Notes under the pieces: generated by a model
The model's input: only the letters and a program-made list of their open reading frames with translations
Told to the model about the DNA's origin: nothing
Databases searched by the model: none
Shown here: positions 46,461 through 54,720 of the stretch, piece by piece
Layout of the letters: each line of letters opens with the position of its first letter
How positions within the stretch are numbered: position 1 is the first letter of the stretch
Made by a program: the position numbers and the translations under genes
DNA from: Aliarcobacter cibarius
Lineage (GTDB): Bacteria; Campylobacterota; Campylobacteria; Campylobacterales; Arcobacteraceae
Direction: 5' to 3'
Length of the DNA: 64,000 nucleotides
Assembly (NCBI RefSeq): GCF_013372265.1
Contig: NZ_CP054051.1
Location: 496,001 to 560,000, forward strand

Positions 46461-46501
46461 AACAATTTTTTAAATTGTTAATTTTAGTTTTAAAACTAAA
46501 A
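46461..46501 (+). other. Two adjacent palindromes in the rplS-dedA gap
   Basis: AACAATTT (46461-46468) pairs with AAATTGTT (46472-46479). Two bases later TTTTAGTTTTAAAACTAAAA (46482-46501) is a perfect 20-base palindrome with no loop. They may assist termination of trmD-rplS or act in RNA processing; the loop-free palindrome could also be a protein site. This is part of the 249-base gap 46404-46652, which has no gene. Confidence 0.55.
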
Positions 46502-46534
46502 AGTTCTTTTCAAGTGAATATATTTTATTAAATT

Positions 46535-46566
46535 TCTCTATTTATAATATCTGGTGTAAATAGAGA
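46535..46566 (+). promoter_or_regulatory. dedA promoter enclosed by a 10-base inverted repeat
   Basis: Arms TCTCTATTTA (46535-46544) and TAAATAGAGA (46557-46566) match perfectly, and a TATAAT -10 (46543-46548) begins at the end of the left arm. Arm-to-arm distance is 22 bases, about two helical turns, as for a dimeric repressor. The predicted leader of dedA would be about 95 bases. Confidence 0.5.
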
Positions 46567-46652
46567 TTCAAATTTGTTTGATAAAATATATCTCATAAAT
46601 CCAATCACTTCACATTCTATTATTTCAGACTTATAGTTAATAAAGGGGAATT

Positions 46653-47255
46653 ATGTTTGCAGATATTGTTAATTTTATAGTTGAAACTATATCTAGTTTA
46701 GGTTATATTGGTATTTTTATATTAATGTTTTTAGAAAGTACAGTTGTCCCTGTTCCATCTGAGGTAGTAATGATTCCTGCTGGATATTTAGCTCATAAAG
46801 GTGAAATGAACATTTACATTGTAATATTACTTGGTGTTTTAGGTTCTTTGGGAGGAGCTTTATTTAACTATTTCTTTGCATTAAAATTTGGAAAAAGATT
46901 TTTATTGAAGTATGGTAAGTATTTTTTTGTAAGTCCAGAAACTATTGAAAAAACAGAAGTTTTTTTTAAAAATCACGGGCATATTTCAACTTTCTCAGGA
47001 AGATTGATTCCAGGACTTAGACACTACATATCATTACCTGCTGGATTAGCAAAAATGAATCTTTTTGTATTTTGTTTATATACATCACTTGGTGCTACAA
47101 TTTGGGTAGTTATACTTACATTGTTAGGTTACTATTTAGGTGATAATGAAGCTTTAGTAAAAGAGTATTTAAGATATTTGATAATTGGTTTATTAATATC
47201 TCTTGCTATTTTAGGTTTTTGGTATTATAGAAAAGTTAAAAAAAGTAAACTTTAA
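46653..47255 (+). CDS. DedA-family membrane protein
   Basis: A 200-residue inner membrane protein of the DedA/VTT family, members of which flip undecaprenyl phosphate or phospholipids and help maintain membrane potential. The segment [22 protein letters not shown] (re-entrant region) contains the conserved acidic residue, and [22 protein letters not shown] carries the conserved arginine motif. Four or five hydrophobic helices are visible, the last at about 170-190 before a lysine-rich end. GGGGAA lies upstream of the ATG. Which lipid it handles is unknown. Confidence 0.92.
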   Translation: MFADIVNFIVETISSLGYIGIFILMFLESTVVPVPSEVVMIPAGYLAHKGEMNIYIVILLGVLGSLGGALFNYFFALKFGKRFLLKYGKYFFVSPETIEKTEVFFKNHGHISTFSGRLIPGLRHYISLPAGLAKMNLFVFCLYTSLGATIWVVILTLLGYYLGDNEALVKEYLRYLIIGLLISLAILGFWYYRKVKKSKL

Positions 47256-47257
47256 AA

Positions 47258-47288
47258 AATAAAAAGTTGTTATAAACAACTTTTTATT
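47258..47288. terminator. Bidirectional terminator between dedA and the aminotransferase gene
   Basis: AATAAAAAGTTGT (47258-47270) pairs perfectly with ACAACTTTTTATT (47276-47288) around TATAA, with T tracts on both strands. It includes the final codons of the aminotransferase gene. Confidence 0.8.
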
Positions 47289-48382
47289 AGTTTTAAACCT
47301 TTTTCTATTTGCTCAAAACTTGAGTGAGTATAGTTAAATCTTATTTCACCATTTGGAATTTTATCTATATAAAATTGATTCCCAGGAACATAAACAACTT
47401 TTTTCTTTAAACACTCTTGAACTAATGCAAAAGTATCTATATTGTCCCCAAAAGTTCCATATAAGAACATTCCACCTTTTGGTGTTTGATGTTTGAATTC
47501 AGGTAAAATATTTTTTAGTTGTTCTGAAAAATAAATAGCTTTAGCTTTATAATCATCTCTTATTTCTTGAAGATGTTTTTCATATTTTGCTTCATCTTTT
47601 AAGTATTCAGCTAAAATGTATTGTGAAACACCACATGAGTGTAAATCTATACTCTCTTTTATAATCATTAATGATTTTATTTTTTCTTCATCTGCTCTAA
47701 TCCAACCAATTCTAAGACTTGGAACTAAAGTTTTAGAAAAACTTCCTAAATGAAAAGAGTTATTTGGTAAGCTAGCACTTATGTATTTACTTTTTTTCTC
47801 GAAATATAATTCACTATATGGGCTATCTTCTATTAGAATACCATTATATTTTTTTACAATTTCTGAAATGGCATCTCTTTTTTCTTCACTATATGTTGTC
47901 GCACTTGGATTTTGAAAATCTGGAATTAAATAAGTTAATTTTGTGTTTTTAAAACTATTTTCAAATTGTTCAATATTTACACCATCATTCTCTAATTTTA
48001 CACCTTGCATTTTTAAATAATTTAATCTAAATATATTCATAGCACCTAAATAAGAAGGTTCTTCAATAGTAATATCTTTGTTTTCAAAGAATTTTGCCAA
48101 AATGTACATTGCTTGTTGGCTTCCAGTTGTTATTAAGATATTATCTTTTGTTGTAGGAAAACCTTCATTTGTATATCTTTGTGCAATTTGTTCTCTTAAT
48201 TCACTTATTCCATTGCTTATTGTGTACTGGTAAACTTTTGGGTTTTCTAAAGCTTTTAGAGTTGCTATTTTTAAATCTTCGTGTGGAAATAATTTTTCAC
48301 TAGGAAGTCCACCTGCAAACGAGATAGTCTCTTCATCTATTGCTTCAAGAATTTCTCTAATAAATGATCTTTTCATACTCAT
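47270..48382 (-). CDS. PLP-dependent class I/II aminotransferase
   Basis: A 370-residue fold-type I aminotransferase. The N-terminal ISFAGGLPSEKLFPHE, PKVYQYTISNGISELREQIA, TTGSQQAMYILAKFF, PDFQNPSATTYS and the PLP lysine in LGSFSKTLVPSLRIGWI all fit the branch that includes 2-aminoadipate aminotransferase (LysN) and MocR C-terminal domains. It has no DNA-binding domain, so it is an enzyme, not a regulator. Substrate cannot be read from the sequence. It is divergent from the AraC-type gene at 48511, which could control it. Confidence 0.9.
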   Translation of the reverse strand: MSMKRSFIREILEAIDEETISFAGGLPSEKLFPHEDLKIATLKALENPKVYQYTISNGISELREQIAQRYTNEGFPTTKDNILITTGSQQAMYILAKFFENKDITIEEPSYLGAMNIFRLNYLKMQGVKLENDGVNIEQFENSFKNTKLTYLIPDFQNPSATTYSEEKRDAISEIVKKYNGILIEDSPYSELYFEKKSKYISASLPNNSFHLGSFSKTLVPSLRIGWIRADEEKIKSLMIIKESIDLHSCGVSQYILAEYLKDEAKYEKHLQEIRDDYKAKAIYFSEQLKNILPEFKHQTPKGGMFLYGTFGDNIDTFALVQECLKKKVVYVPGNQFYIDKIPNGEIRFNYTHSSFEQIEKGLKLIKSCL

Positions 48383-48499
48383 ACTTTGTTTTCCTTATAT
48401 TATTAATTAATAAAATTTTACATAAATAAATTTATTAATACTTTACATAAAATGCTTTTATTATTATCTATTTTTGCTAAATTTATAAACAATTATAGA

Positions 48500-48505
48500 T
48501 ATAAT
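48500..48505 (+). promoter_or_regulatory. -10 element abutting the AraC-type gene
   Basis: A perfect TATAAT ends only 5 bases before the ATG at 48511. Transcription would start at or next to the A of ATG, predicting a leaderless message. No Shine-Dalgarno sequence is visible. Confidence 0.5.
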
Positions 48506-48510
48506 ACTTT

Positions 48511-49386
48511 ATGAAAAAAGTAACCTATGAAAAAAGAGTAAGAATAGCAAATGATGTTATGAACTATATTTATAAATATATAGATACAAATATAAATATT
48601 GATGAGTTAAGTTTAGAATTAAATATCAGTAAATTTCATTTACATAGAATTTTTAAAGATGAATTTGGAAAGAATATTTATGAAAGCATTAAATCAATAA
48701 GACTTGAAAAAGCAGCAAATTTACTTATTACAAATAAATTTTCTACGATTACTGATATTTCAAAAATGACGGGATATAGTTCTCAAACATCTTTTTTAAG
48801 AGCATTTAAACAAAGATTTAATATGACACCAAAAGAGTGGAAAAATGGAGGATACAAAGATTATTCAAATAAAATAGTTGAAAAAATATCTTTAAGTAGT
48901 GATTTTTTAGATTTTTCAAATATTGAACCAACCATTGTAAAAATGCCAGAGATGAAAGGTTATTATATTAGACATCAAGGATATGATAAATCAATCAAGC
49001 AAACTTGGGCAAAGTTACAAACTTGGATATATACAAATGATATAAAATCTTATAAACAAATGGCACTACACCACGATAATCCAATTATTACTCCATTAGA
49101 TGAGTGTCAATATATTGCTATTGCTGTTTTGGAAGATGAAGAAAATTTAAAAGATTTATCTCTTCCAACTTTAGTTATACCAAAAGGTATTTATGCAAAA
49201 TTCAGATTAAGAGGAATATATGGTGATGTTATAAAGCTTATTCAATGGGTTTATCACTGTTGGCTTATAAAAAGTGGTTATGAAACTACAACTAATCCTT
49301 CTTATACTATATATGAAAAAAATCATTTTTTAAGTTCAGATGGAGAGTTTTTATTGGATTTTTATTTACCAATAAAGTATGTTTAA
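48511..49386 (+). CDS. AraC-family regulator with GyrI-like effector domain
   Basis: A 291-residue two-domain regulator. Residues about 10-110 contain the two helix-turn-helix motifs of AraC proteins (IDELSLELNISKFHLHRIFK and ITDISKMTGYSSQTSFLRAFK, ending FNMTPKEWK). Residues about 135-291 look like a GyrI/SOUL-like ligand domain, typical of regulators that sense small hydrophobic molecules, for example Rob or SoxS relatives. The start at 48511 has no ribosome binding site; a later methionine (residue 17) would cut into the first DNA-binding helix. It overlaps the frame of the Nudix gene and is divergent from the aminotransferase. Confidence 0.88.
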   Translation: MKKVTYEKRVRIANDVMNYIYKYIDTNINIDELSLELNISKFHLHRIFKDEFGKNIYESIKSIRLEKAANLLITNKFSTITDISKMTGYSSQTSFLRAFKQRFNMTPKEWKNGGYKDYSNKIVEKISLSSDFLDFSNIEPTIVKMPEMKGYYIRHQGYDKSIKQTWAKLQTWIYTNDIKSYKQMALHHDNPIITPLDECQYIAIAVLEDEENLKDLSLPTLVIPKGIYAKFRLRGIYGDVIKLIQWVYHCWLIKSGYETTTNPSYTIYEKNHFLSSDGEFLLDFYLPIKYV

Positions 49387-49402
49387 AATAAAAGGAAAAT
49401 TT

Positions 49403-50179
49403 ATGAATACAAGTATCGAATATATAGCTAACTTTAAAACAACAATAGATCCATATAATGGTTTGACTATTTTAAGTGAAGATTTACCAGAAAATATATT
49501 AGATTTTGAAAAGAATTTAAATAATTTAATAGATGAAACAAAAAGTAGAAGAAATTTGATATGGATATATATAAATATAGAAAAATCAGATTATATTCCA
49601 ATTATTACTAAATTTGGTTTTACTTTTCATTCTTGTAATAGTGATTACATACTTTTAGTAAAAGTTTTGAAAGAAAATGCAATTGTTCCTACTTTAGCAA
49701 ATCATACTTTAGGAGTAGGGGCAATAGTAATAAATAATAAGAATGAAATACTTTTAATAAAAGAGATAATTAGAAATGAGTATTATAAACTTCCTGGTGG
49801 ACATATTGATGATGCTGAAATGATATCAATAGCTTTAAGTCGTGAAGTTTTTGAAGAAACAGGAATTGTTGTAGATTTTGAGAAGATTATATCAATAGGT
49901 CATTTTTATCCTCATCAATTTGGAAAATCAAATTTGTATGTACTATGTAAAGCAATTCCAAAAAGTTTAAAAATTAATATAAAAGATAAACAAGAGATTA
50001 GTGAAGCTATATGGTTGGATGTAGATGAGATGTTTAGAAGAAGTGATATTCATGACTATACAAAAACTATTGTAAAATCAGCAATAAGTAGTGGAGGATT
50101 ATATAAAAATGAAGAAAATATTTTATCTCATTTAAAAAATCAATTTGAACTATTTTTTCTAAAAGAAAGCAAAAACTAA
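49403..50179 (+). CDS. Nudix hydrolase with a pre-Nudix (NUDT6-like) domain
   Basis: A 258-residue protein in two parts. Residues about 1-95 look like the pre-Nudix domain of NUDT6 and plant NUDT proteins: NLIWIYINIEKSDYIPI, then GFTFHSCNSDYILLVKVL, then TLGVGAIVINNKNEILLI. Residues about 98-240 form the Nudix domain, with the box GGHIDDAEMISIALSREVFEETGI-type pattern at about 132-155 (E and REVFEETG intact), so it should be an active pyrophosphohydrolase of a nucleoside diphosphate linked to another group. The start at 49403 has AAAGGA upstream; an earlier in-frame ATG overlaps the AraC gene. Confidence 0.88.
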   Translation: MNTSIEYIANFKTTIDPYNGLTILSEDLPENILDFEKNLNNLIDETKSRRNLIWIYINIEKSDYIPIITKFGFTFHSCNSDYILLVKVLKENAIVPTLANHTLGVGAIVINNKNEILLIKEIIRNEYYKLPGGHIDDAEMISIALSREVFEETGIVVDFEKIISIGHFYPHQFGKSNLYVLCKAIPKSLKINIKDKQEISEAIWLDVDEMFRRSDIHDYTKTIVKSAISSGGLYKNEENILSHLKNQFELFFLKESKN

Positions 50180-50213
50180 ATATAATAAATTTTTAAAAAG
50201 TAAAGGATAATAG

Positions 50214-50597
50214 ATGAAAGAAATTATAAGTACACCTAATGCTCCAAGTGCTATTGGACCATATAATCAAGCAACAGCTTTTGATAAACTAGTATTTACT
50301 TCAGGACAAATTGCACTTGATCCAAAAACTATGGAGATAGTAAGTGGCGGAGTACAAGAGCAAACAAAACAAGTTATGGAAAATTTAAAAGCTGTTTTAG
50401 AACAAGCTGGAACTTCTTTTGAAAATGTTTTAAAAACAACTTGTTATTTATCTGATATGGATAATTTTGTAGCTTTCAATGAAATCTATGGACAATATTT
50501 TAAAGGTGAAACAGCACCAGCTAGAAGTACAGTTGCAGTTAAAACATTACCTAAAAATGTTTTAGTTGAGGTTGATGTAATTGCATTTAAAAACTAA
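50214..50597 (+). CDS. RidA-family enamine/imine deaminase
   Basis: Hydrolyses reactive 2-aminoacrylate and related enamines released by PLP enzymes such as threonine deaminase (ilvA at 41176). The 127-residue protein has NAPSAIGPYNQATAFD, the SGQIALDP strand, and the catalytic arginine in APARSTVAVKTLPKNVLVEV (R105 equivalent) with the conserved GQIA and E near the end. The size and motifs are those of the archetypal RidA subfamily. It is 34 bases downstream of the Nudix gene, with AAAGGA upstream. Confidence 0.93.
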   Translation: MKEIISTPNAPSAIGPYNQATAFDKLVFTSGQIALDPKTMEIVSGGVQEQTKQVMENLKAVLEQAGTSFENVLKTTCYLSDMDNFVAFNEIYGQYFKGETAPARSTVAVKTLPKNVLVEVDVIAFKN

Positions 50598-50610
50598 ATA
50601 GTTTTAAAAC

Positions 50611-50634
50611 AATAGGTCATGTTTTTGACCTATT
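50611..50634. terminator. Hairpin between ridA-like gene and membrane protein gene
   Basis: AATAGGTCA (50611-50619) pairs with TGACCTATT (50626-50634) around TGTTTT. It lies between convergent genes but lacks a long T run on either side. Confidence 0.6.
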
Positions 50635-50645
50635 GAGACACGCTT

Positions 50646-51080
50646 TCAAACGAAAAACATAAACTTTGCTATAGACACAATACCAATTGAAAGTATAAAA
50701 GCATAGGTATGAAAATATTTCATAAATTTTACAGGCTCTTTTTTAATGATCTTACAAAAAATAGTATAGATTACACCCAAGATAATTAGTAAAACTAAAA
50801 AAACTTTCAACCATAAAAACATTTGCAAAGAAGTATTAAAATAACCAGCTTCACTATTTATATATTTTGTAAACATATATCCGCCACTTGCTATAAGAGT
50901 TATGACAATTAATGGATATATTATAATTCCTCTACCAACAATCGCACTCATCATATTATCGTAAGTATCTTGTCCAAATTTCTTCTTAACAGCAGGGAAT
51001 ATGAATATGTCTGCAAATATAAAACCTACAAAAATTATTGCACATAACAAATGTACTACTTGAACCAACGTATATTCCAT
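50646..51080 (-). CDS. CopD-like four-helix membrane protein
   Basis: A 144-residue protein with four membrane helices (about 5-25, 48-68, 84-105, 124-142). The first helix carries VQVVHLLCAIIFVGF with a histidine that, with HTYAFILS in the last helix, could bind heme or copper, as in CopD/HemJ-type bundles. The match is by topology and these histidines only. It is monocistronic, and AAGGATAG precedes the ATG. The function stays uncertain. Confidence 0.65.
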   Translation of the reverse strand: MEYTLVQVVHLLCAIIFVGFIFADIFIFPAVKKKFGQDTYDNMMSAIVGRGIIIYPLIVITLIASGGYMFTKYINSEAGYFNTSLQMFLWLKVFLVLLIILGVIYTIFCKIIKKEPVKFMKYFHTYAFILSIGIVSIAKFMFFV

Positions 51081-51147
51081 ACCTATCCTTTTTATTTATT
51101 AAAAATTATAATCAATAAAAAGGCAAGTTTTCTTAACAAAAGTCAAT

Positions 51148-53247
51148 TTATTTTAAACTCAAACCAACTCTTTGTTTTTCTAAATCTATACTTATAACTT
51201 TTAAATTTTCTAGATTTTGATTTATACTTAAAACTTCACTTGGATGTGAAATTCTTTTTTCACTTATTTGTGAGATATGAAGTAGGGCATCATTTTTTAG
51301 TCCTATATCAACAAAAGCACCAAAATCTGTAATGTTTCTTACAATACCACTTAATACAAAACCTTCTTTTAAATCATTTATATCTAAGATATCATTTGAG
51401 AATTTAACTTGATTAAACTCGAATCTTACATCATATCCAGGTTTTAAGAGTTCATTTACAATATCTTTTAATTTTAAACTACTTGTATTTAGTTCACTTG
51501 CAGTTTTATCAAAATCTTTTATCTCTTCAATTTTGTAATTTTTTTGCAATTTTGATGTTAATTCATAATCTTCAGGATGTATAGCTGTATTATCTAAAAT
51601 AGATTTACCATTTTTAATTCTTAAAAATCCAACACATTGTTCATAAGCTTTTGCACCTATTCCTTTTACATCAAGAAGTTCTTTTTTAGAGCTAAATTTT
51701 TTTATCTTTTCTCTATGTTCTACTATGTTCTGTGCCAATTTTTCACTAATTCCAGAGATAAATGATAACAACTTATATGAAGCAGAGTTTAAATCAACAC
51801 CAACTTTATTTACAAGGTCAATTGTAATATTTTCTAATTTTTGTCCTAACTCTTTTTGATTTACATCGTGTTGATATTGCCCAATACCAAGTGATTTAGG
51901 ATCTATTTTTACAAGTGCTGCCATAGGGTCACGAAGCCTTTGAGCAATAGAAATAGCTCCTCTAATAGTAACATCGAGATTTGGATATTCTAAGCTTGCA
52001 ATCTTTGAAGCAGAGTATACGCTAGCTCCAATTTCACTAACGATTGCATAGTTTATACTTAAATTCTCTTTTTTTATTAATTCATCTATAAAAGATGCTG
52101 TTTCTCTACTTGCAGTACCATTCCCAATAGCAATAGAAGTAATTTTATATTTTTTAATTAATTCTAAAACTATTTTAGTTGAATTCACAAAATCTTCTTT
52201 AGGTTTTGTTGGATATATCACACCACTATCTAAAAATAATCCATTTTCATCAATAACTGCTAATTTACAACCTGTTTTATACCCTGGATCAATTCCTAGA
52301 ATTATTTGATTTAACAAAGGAGCAGTTAGTAATAACTCTTTTAAATTTTTCCCAAAAAGTTCAATTGCTTCTTTAGACGCCTTTTCTTTAAGATTTGTTA
52401 TTGATTCTTTTTTTAAAGCAGGAAGAAGTAATCTTTTTAAACCATCTTTGTATGCATCAAAAACAAAATCTTTTGAACTAGAAGCATTTGATGGAATTTT
52501 ATATTTTTTTATATTTTCTAAAATGTAGTTTTCATCTATTTCAATTTTTATATTTAGTTGTTTTTCATTTACTGCTCTTAAAATTGCTAAAACTCTATGA
52601 GATTTAATATATTTAATTTTTTCAGTTGTATTTGCAAAGTTTGAATAGACACCATTTTTATCAAAATCTTTGGTAGCACTTATTTCTAAGATACCCCAAT
52701 TTTGTATTAGGTTTCTCAAAACTTCTTTTGATTTAAAATCATCTGCATATCTTTGAGCAATTATATCTTTTGCTCCATTTATAGCTTCGTCAATGGTTGT
52801 AATATTTTCATTTAAAAATTGTTTTGCTTTTTGCTCACACTCTTTTTTGTTATATCTCATACTTTGAATTATATTTGCTAAAGGTTCAAGTCCATTTTCA
52901 ATTGCTTTTGATGTTCTTGAAGATTTTTTTTCTTTAAAAGGAGAGTATATATCTTCTAAGGCTTGAAGAGTTTGTGCTTCATTTAAATTCTTTTCTATTT
53001 TATCATCTAAAAAATTTCTCTCTTTTAGAATCTCTTTTATCTCTTCTTTTCTTGCTAATAGTTTTTTTGAATACTCATAAACTTCTTCAAAGTCTCTAAG
53101 TTGTTCATCTGTTGCTCCATTTGTAAACTCTTTTCTATATCTTGCAATAAATGGTATAGTGCAACCTTCGTCTAAAAGCTTTATTATATTTTCAATAACT
53201 TTAATAGGTAAATTAGTTTTTTGTTCTAATAGTTGTGTTAAATTCAT
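51148..53247 (-). CDS. tex: Tex-family RNA-binding transcription accessory protein
   Basis: A 699-residue protein of the Tex/Spt6 type, which binds RNA and helps transcription or RNA turnover. The N-terminal helical part (FIARYRKEFTNGATDEQLRD) is followed by the YqgF-like domain (ILGIDPGYKTGCKLAVID and AIGNGTASRETASFI), the HhH domains (KKELLDVKGIGAKAYEQCVG), and a C-terminal S1 domain (VLSGIVRNITDFGAFVDIGL, near residue 630). The domain order is complete, but it is about 80 residues shorter than E. coli YhgF. The real biochemical role is still poorly defined. Confidence 0.94.
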   Translation of the reverse strand: MNLTQLLEQKTNLPIKVIENIIKLLDEGCTIPFIARYRKEFTNGATDEQLRDFEEVYEYSKKLLARKEEIKEILKERNFLDDKIEKNLNEAQTLQALEDIYSPFKEKKSSRTSKAIENGLEPLANIIQSMRYNKKECEQKAKQFLNENITTIDEAINGAKDIIAQRYADDFKSKEVLRNLIQNWGILEISATKDFDKNGVYSNFANTTEKIKYIKSHRVLAILRAVNEKQLNIKIEIDENYILENIKKYKIPSNASSSKDFVFDAYKDGLKRLLLPALKKESITNLKEKASKEAIELFGKNLKELLLTAPLLNQIILGIDPGYKTGCKLAVIDENGLFLDSGVIYPTKPKEDFVNSTKIVLELIKKYKITSIAIGNGTASRETASFIDELIKKENLSINYAIVSEIGASVYSASKIASLEYPNLDVTIRGAISIAQRLRDPMAALVKIDPKSLGIGQYQHDVNQKELGQKLENITIDLVNKVGVDLNSASYKLLSFISGISEKLAQNIVEHREKIKKFSSKKELLDVKGIGAKAYEQCVGFLRIKNGKSILDNTAIHPEDYELTSKLQKNYKIEEIKDFDKTASELNTSSLKLKDIVNELLKPGYDVRFEFNQVKFSNDILDINDLKEGFVLSGIVRNITDFGAFVDIGLKNDALLHISQISEKRISHPSEVLSINQNLENLKVISIDLEKQRVGLSLK

Positions 53248-53277
53248 TTTGTATCTTTGTTTTGTATTTAGTTTAGG

Positions 53278-53309
53278 AAGCTTTCATAAACAAAAGTTTA
53301 TGAAAGTTT
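53278..53309 (-). terminator. Hairpin between the 76-residue gene and tex
   Basis: CTTTCATAAAC (53281-53291) pairs perfectly with GTTTATGAAAG (53296-53306) around AAAA and extends with three weaker pairs to 53278 and 53309. On the minus strand it follows the small gene, so it may reduce readthrough into tex. Confidence 0.6.
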
Positions 53310-53317
53310 AAAGAAGA

Positions 53318-53548
53318 TTAGTCTAAATCGTTAAAATTTCCTCTGTTTTGTTGTGAATAACTATCACTGTAATCATAATTGTCATATTCACTATAATCAA
53401 CTGTAAAAATTTTTGGATAACCCAATTTTACTAACTCTTTATCTATATTTTCTTCACTTAATCTATTTTTCACTCTACTCATTATAAGCTCAATGTCCTC
53501 TTCTTTTACATCATTTGCTCTTAATTCATAAATAATAGCTAAATCCAT
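53318..53548 (-). CDS. Unrecognised 76-residue acidic protein
   Basis: I do not recognise this protein. It has a helical N-terminal half (DLAIIYELRANDVKEEDIEL and RVKNRLSEENIDKELVKLG) and a low-complexity acidic, tyrosine- and serine-rich C-terminal tail (DYSEYDNYDYSDSYSQQNRG). No membrane segment is present. AAGGGAAA lies upstream of the ATG, which supports expression. It is 14 bases downstream of the M42-like peptidase gene, so they may form a two-gene unit. Confidence 0.75.
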   Translation of the reverse strand: MDLAIIYELRANDVKEEDIELIMSRVKNRLSEENIDKELVKLGYPKIFTVDYSEYDNYDYSDSYSQQNRGNFNDLD

Positions 53549-53562
53549 TTTTCCCTTCTTGT

Positions 53563-54651
53563 TTAAATATGTGTAGTTTTAATATAAAAACTATCTAAAA
53601 TAAAAATAATTGCCTTAATGGACAAAATATTTGCAGTTTCATCAACTGTATGATATCCAGTTGTTGGAACTTGTAAAGTAGCACCTTGAATTTGTCCATT
53701 TGACTCCATAACAATCCTACCAAGCTCAGTACTTCCAATGCTAAGTGGTTTTAAACCTTGCTCGACTCTTAATTTATTTTTTTCTTTAATAAAATCATCT
53801 TTACATGAAAACGAGATTTTATTTTTTTTACAAAAATCTTTGAGCTCCTTTAAAAGTGGAGATTTGAATTTTGCATTTACATCTTTATTTCGTAAAACTA
53901 CAAGTTGTCTATCTGCTTCCTCTCTTGTTTCATATGGGCTTGTATCAAGAACTATAAGTTTGTCTGTTGAAGTTTTATTTTTTTTAAACCATTCATGAAC
54001 AAATCTCCAACTTTTTCCAGCTTCTTCTTGTGCTGTAAAAAAAGCAGTTCCTTGAAAACCATGTTGATATAAGTATAAAATAATTGCAGCACTTAAAACA
54101 TTATCAAGTTGAGCAGAGATTAAATCACCATTTGTTTTGAGCCTATCACTAAAAGCTATTGGAGTACTAGGAAGTAGATGATTTAAGCCATCTATTTCAA
54201 AAATAAGATTATTTATTTCTTCTTTTAAAAAAGAATTTTTTATTTTACCAAGTCCTAAATAACCACCACTATATGGTTCATAGGCATGAACACTTTGATT
54301 TATATAACGTTTAGAAATTTGTTGGAAAGTTTGTTCAGATAAAGAATTCCCTCTTAAATCAGATCTATTTTTTGCTAAAAATGCTGCAAATTGAAATTCA
54401 TTTGGGCCTGTGCAAATAATTCCATGTCTATCGATATGGGCACTTAGTATACCATTTGTTGGATTTTTCCCACTGGCAACTAAAAGTCCATCATAGTGTT
54501 CAGTTTTGATACCAATTTCTTCTAGTTCTCTTTTTAAATATAGTAAAAATGAGTGTTCCGCTCCTGTTACGGATGGAACACGAATAAGTTGTTTTAGTAG
54601 GTCTAAAAATAGTGTAAAATCTTTCTGCTCATCTAACAATGAAGCACTCAA
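53563..54651 (-). CDS. M42/M20-like metallopeptidase
   Basis: A 362-residue putative aminopeptidase of the MH clan. The expected two-metal ligands are visible: His and Asp in SAHIDRHG, Asp in SAQLDNVLSA, Glu-Glu in FTAQEEAGKS, Asp in LDTSPYE, and His in TTGYHTVDE. The VPSVTGAEHSFLLYLKREL opening is also typical. The M42 reading is favoured by the gap between the first two ligands and the HxDxxG form. The start is TTG at 54651, with AGGAG upstream. Substrate unknown; it is cytoplasmic by lack of a signal peptide. Confidence 0.85.
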   Translation of the reverse strand: MSASLLDEQKDFTLFLDLLKQLIRVPSVTGAEHSFLLYLKRELEEIGIKTEHYDGLLVASGKNPTNGILSAHIDRHGIICTGPNEFQFAAFLAKNRSDLRGNSLSEQTFQQISKRYINQSVHAYEPYSGGYLGLGKIKNSFLKEEINNLIFEIDGLNHLLPSTPIAFSDRLKTNGDLISAQLDNVLSAAIILYLYQHGFQGTAFFTAQEEAGKSWRFVHEWFKKNKTSTDKLIVLDTSPYETREEADRQLVVLRNKDVNAKFKSPLLKELKDFCKKNKISFSCKDDFIKEKNKLRVEQGLKPLSIGSTELGRIVMESNGQIQGATLQVPTTGYHTVDETANILSIKAIIFILDSFYIKTTHI

Positions 54652-54672
54652 ACTATTCTCCTGAAATTTAAT

Positions 54673-54690
54673 AGAATAAAGGTTTATTCT
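54673..54690 (-). promoter_or_regulatory. Inverted repeat upstream of the peptidase gene
   Basis: AGAATAAA-GG-TTTATTCT, perfect 8-base arms, about 22 bases before the peptidase start. It would lie in the 5' leader, next to a -10-like TATAAT further upstream on the minus strand. It could be an operator or RNA hairpin. Confidence 0.45.
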
Positions 54691-54720
54691 GTGGTGAAAT
54701 TATAAACTATATAATTGGAA

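Noticed and set aside
47270-48382. MocR-type transcription regulator
   Set aside because: Only the aminotransferase domain is present; there is no N-terminal GntR DNA-binding domain.
48511-48561. A later start (residue 17) for the AraC-type gene
   Set aside because: It would remove residues before the first helix-turn-helix that align with other family members, and it also lacks a ribosome binding site.
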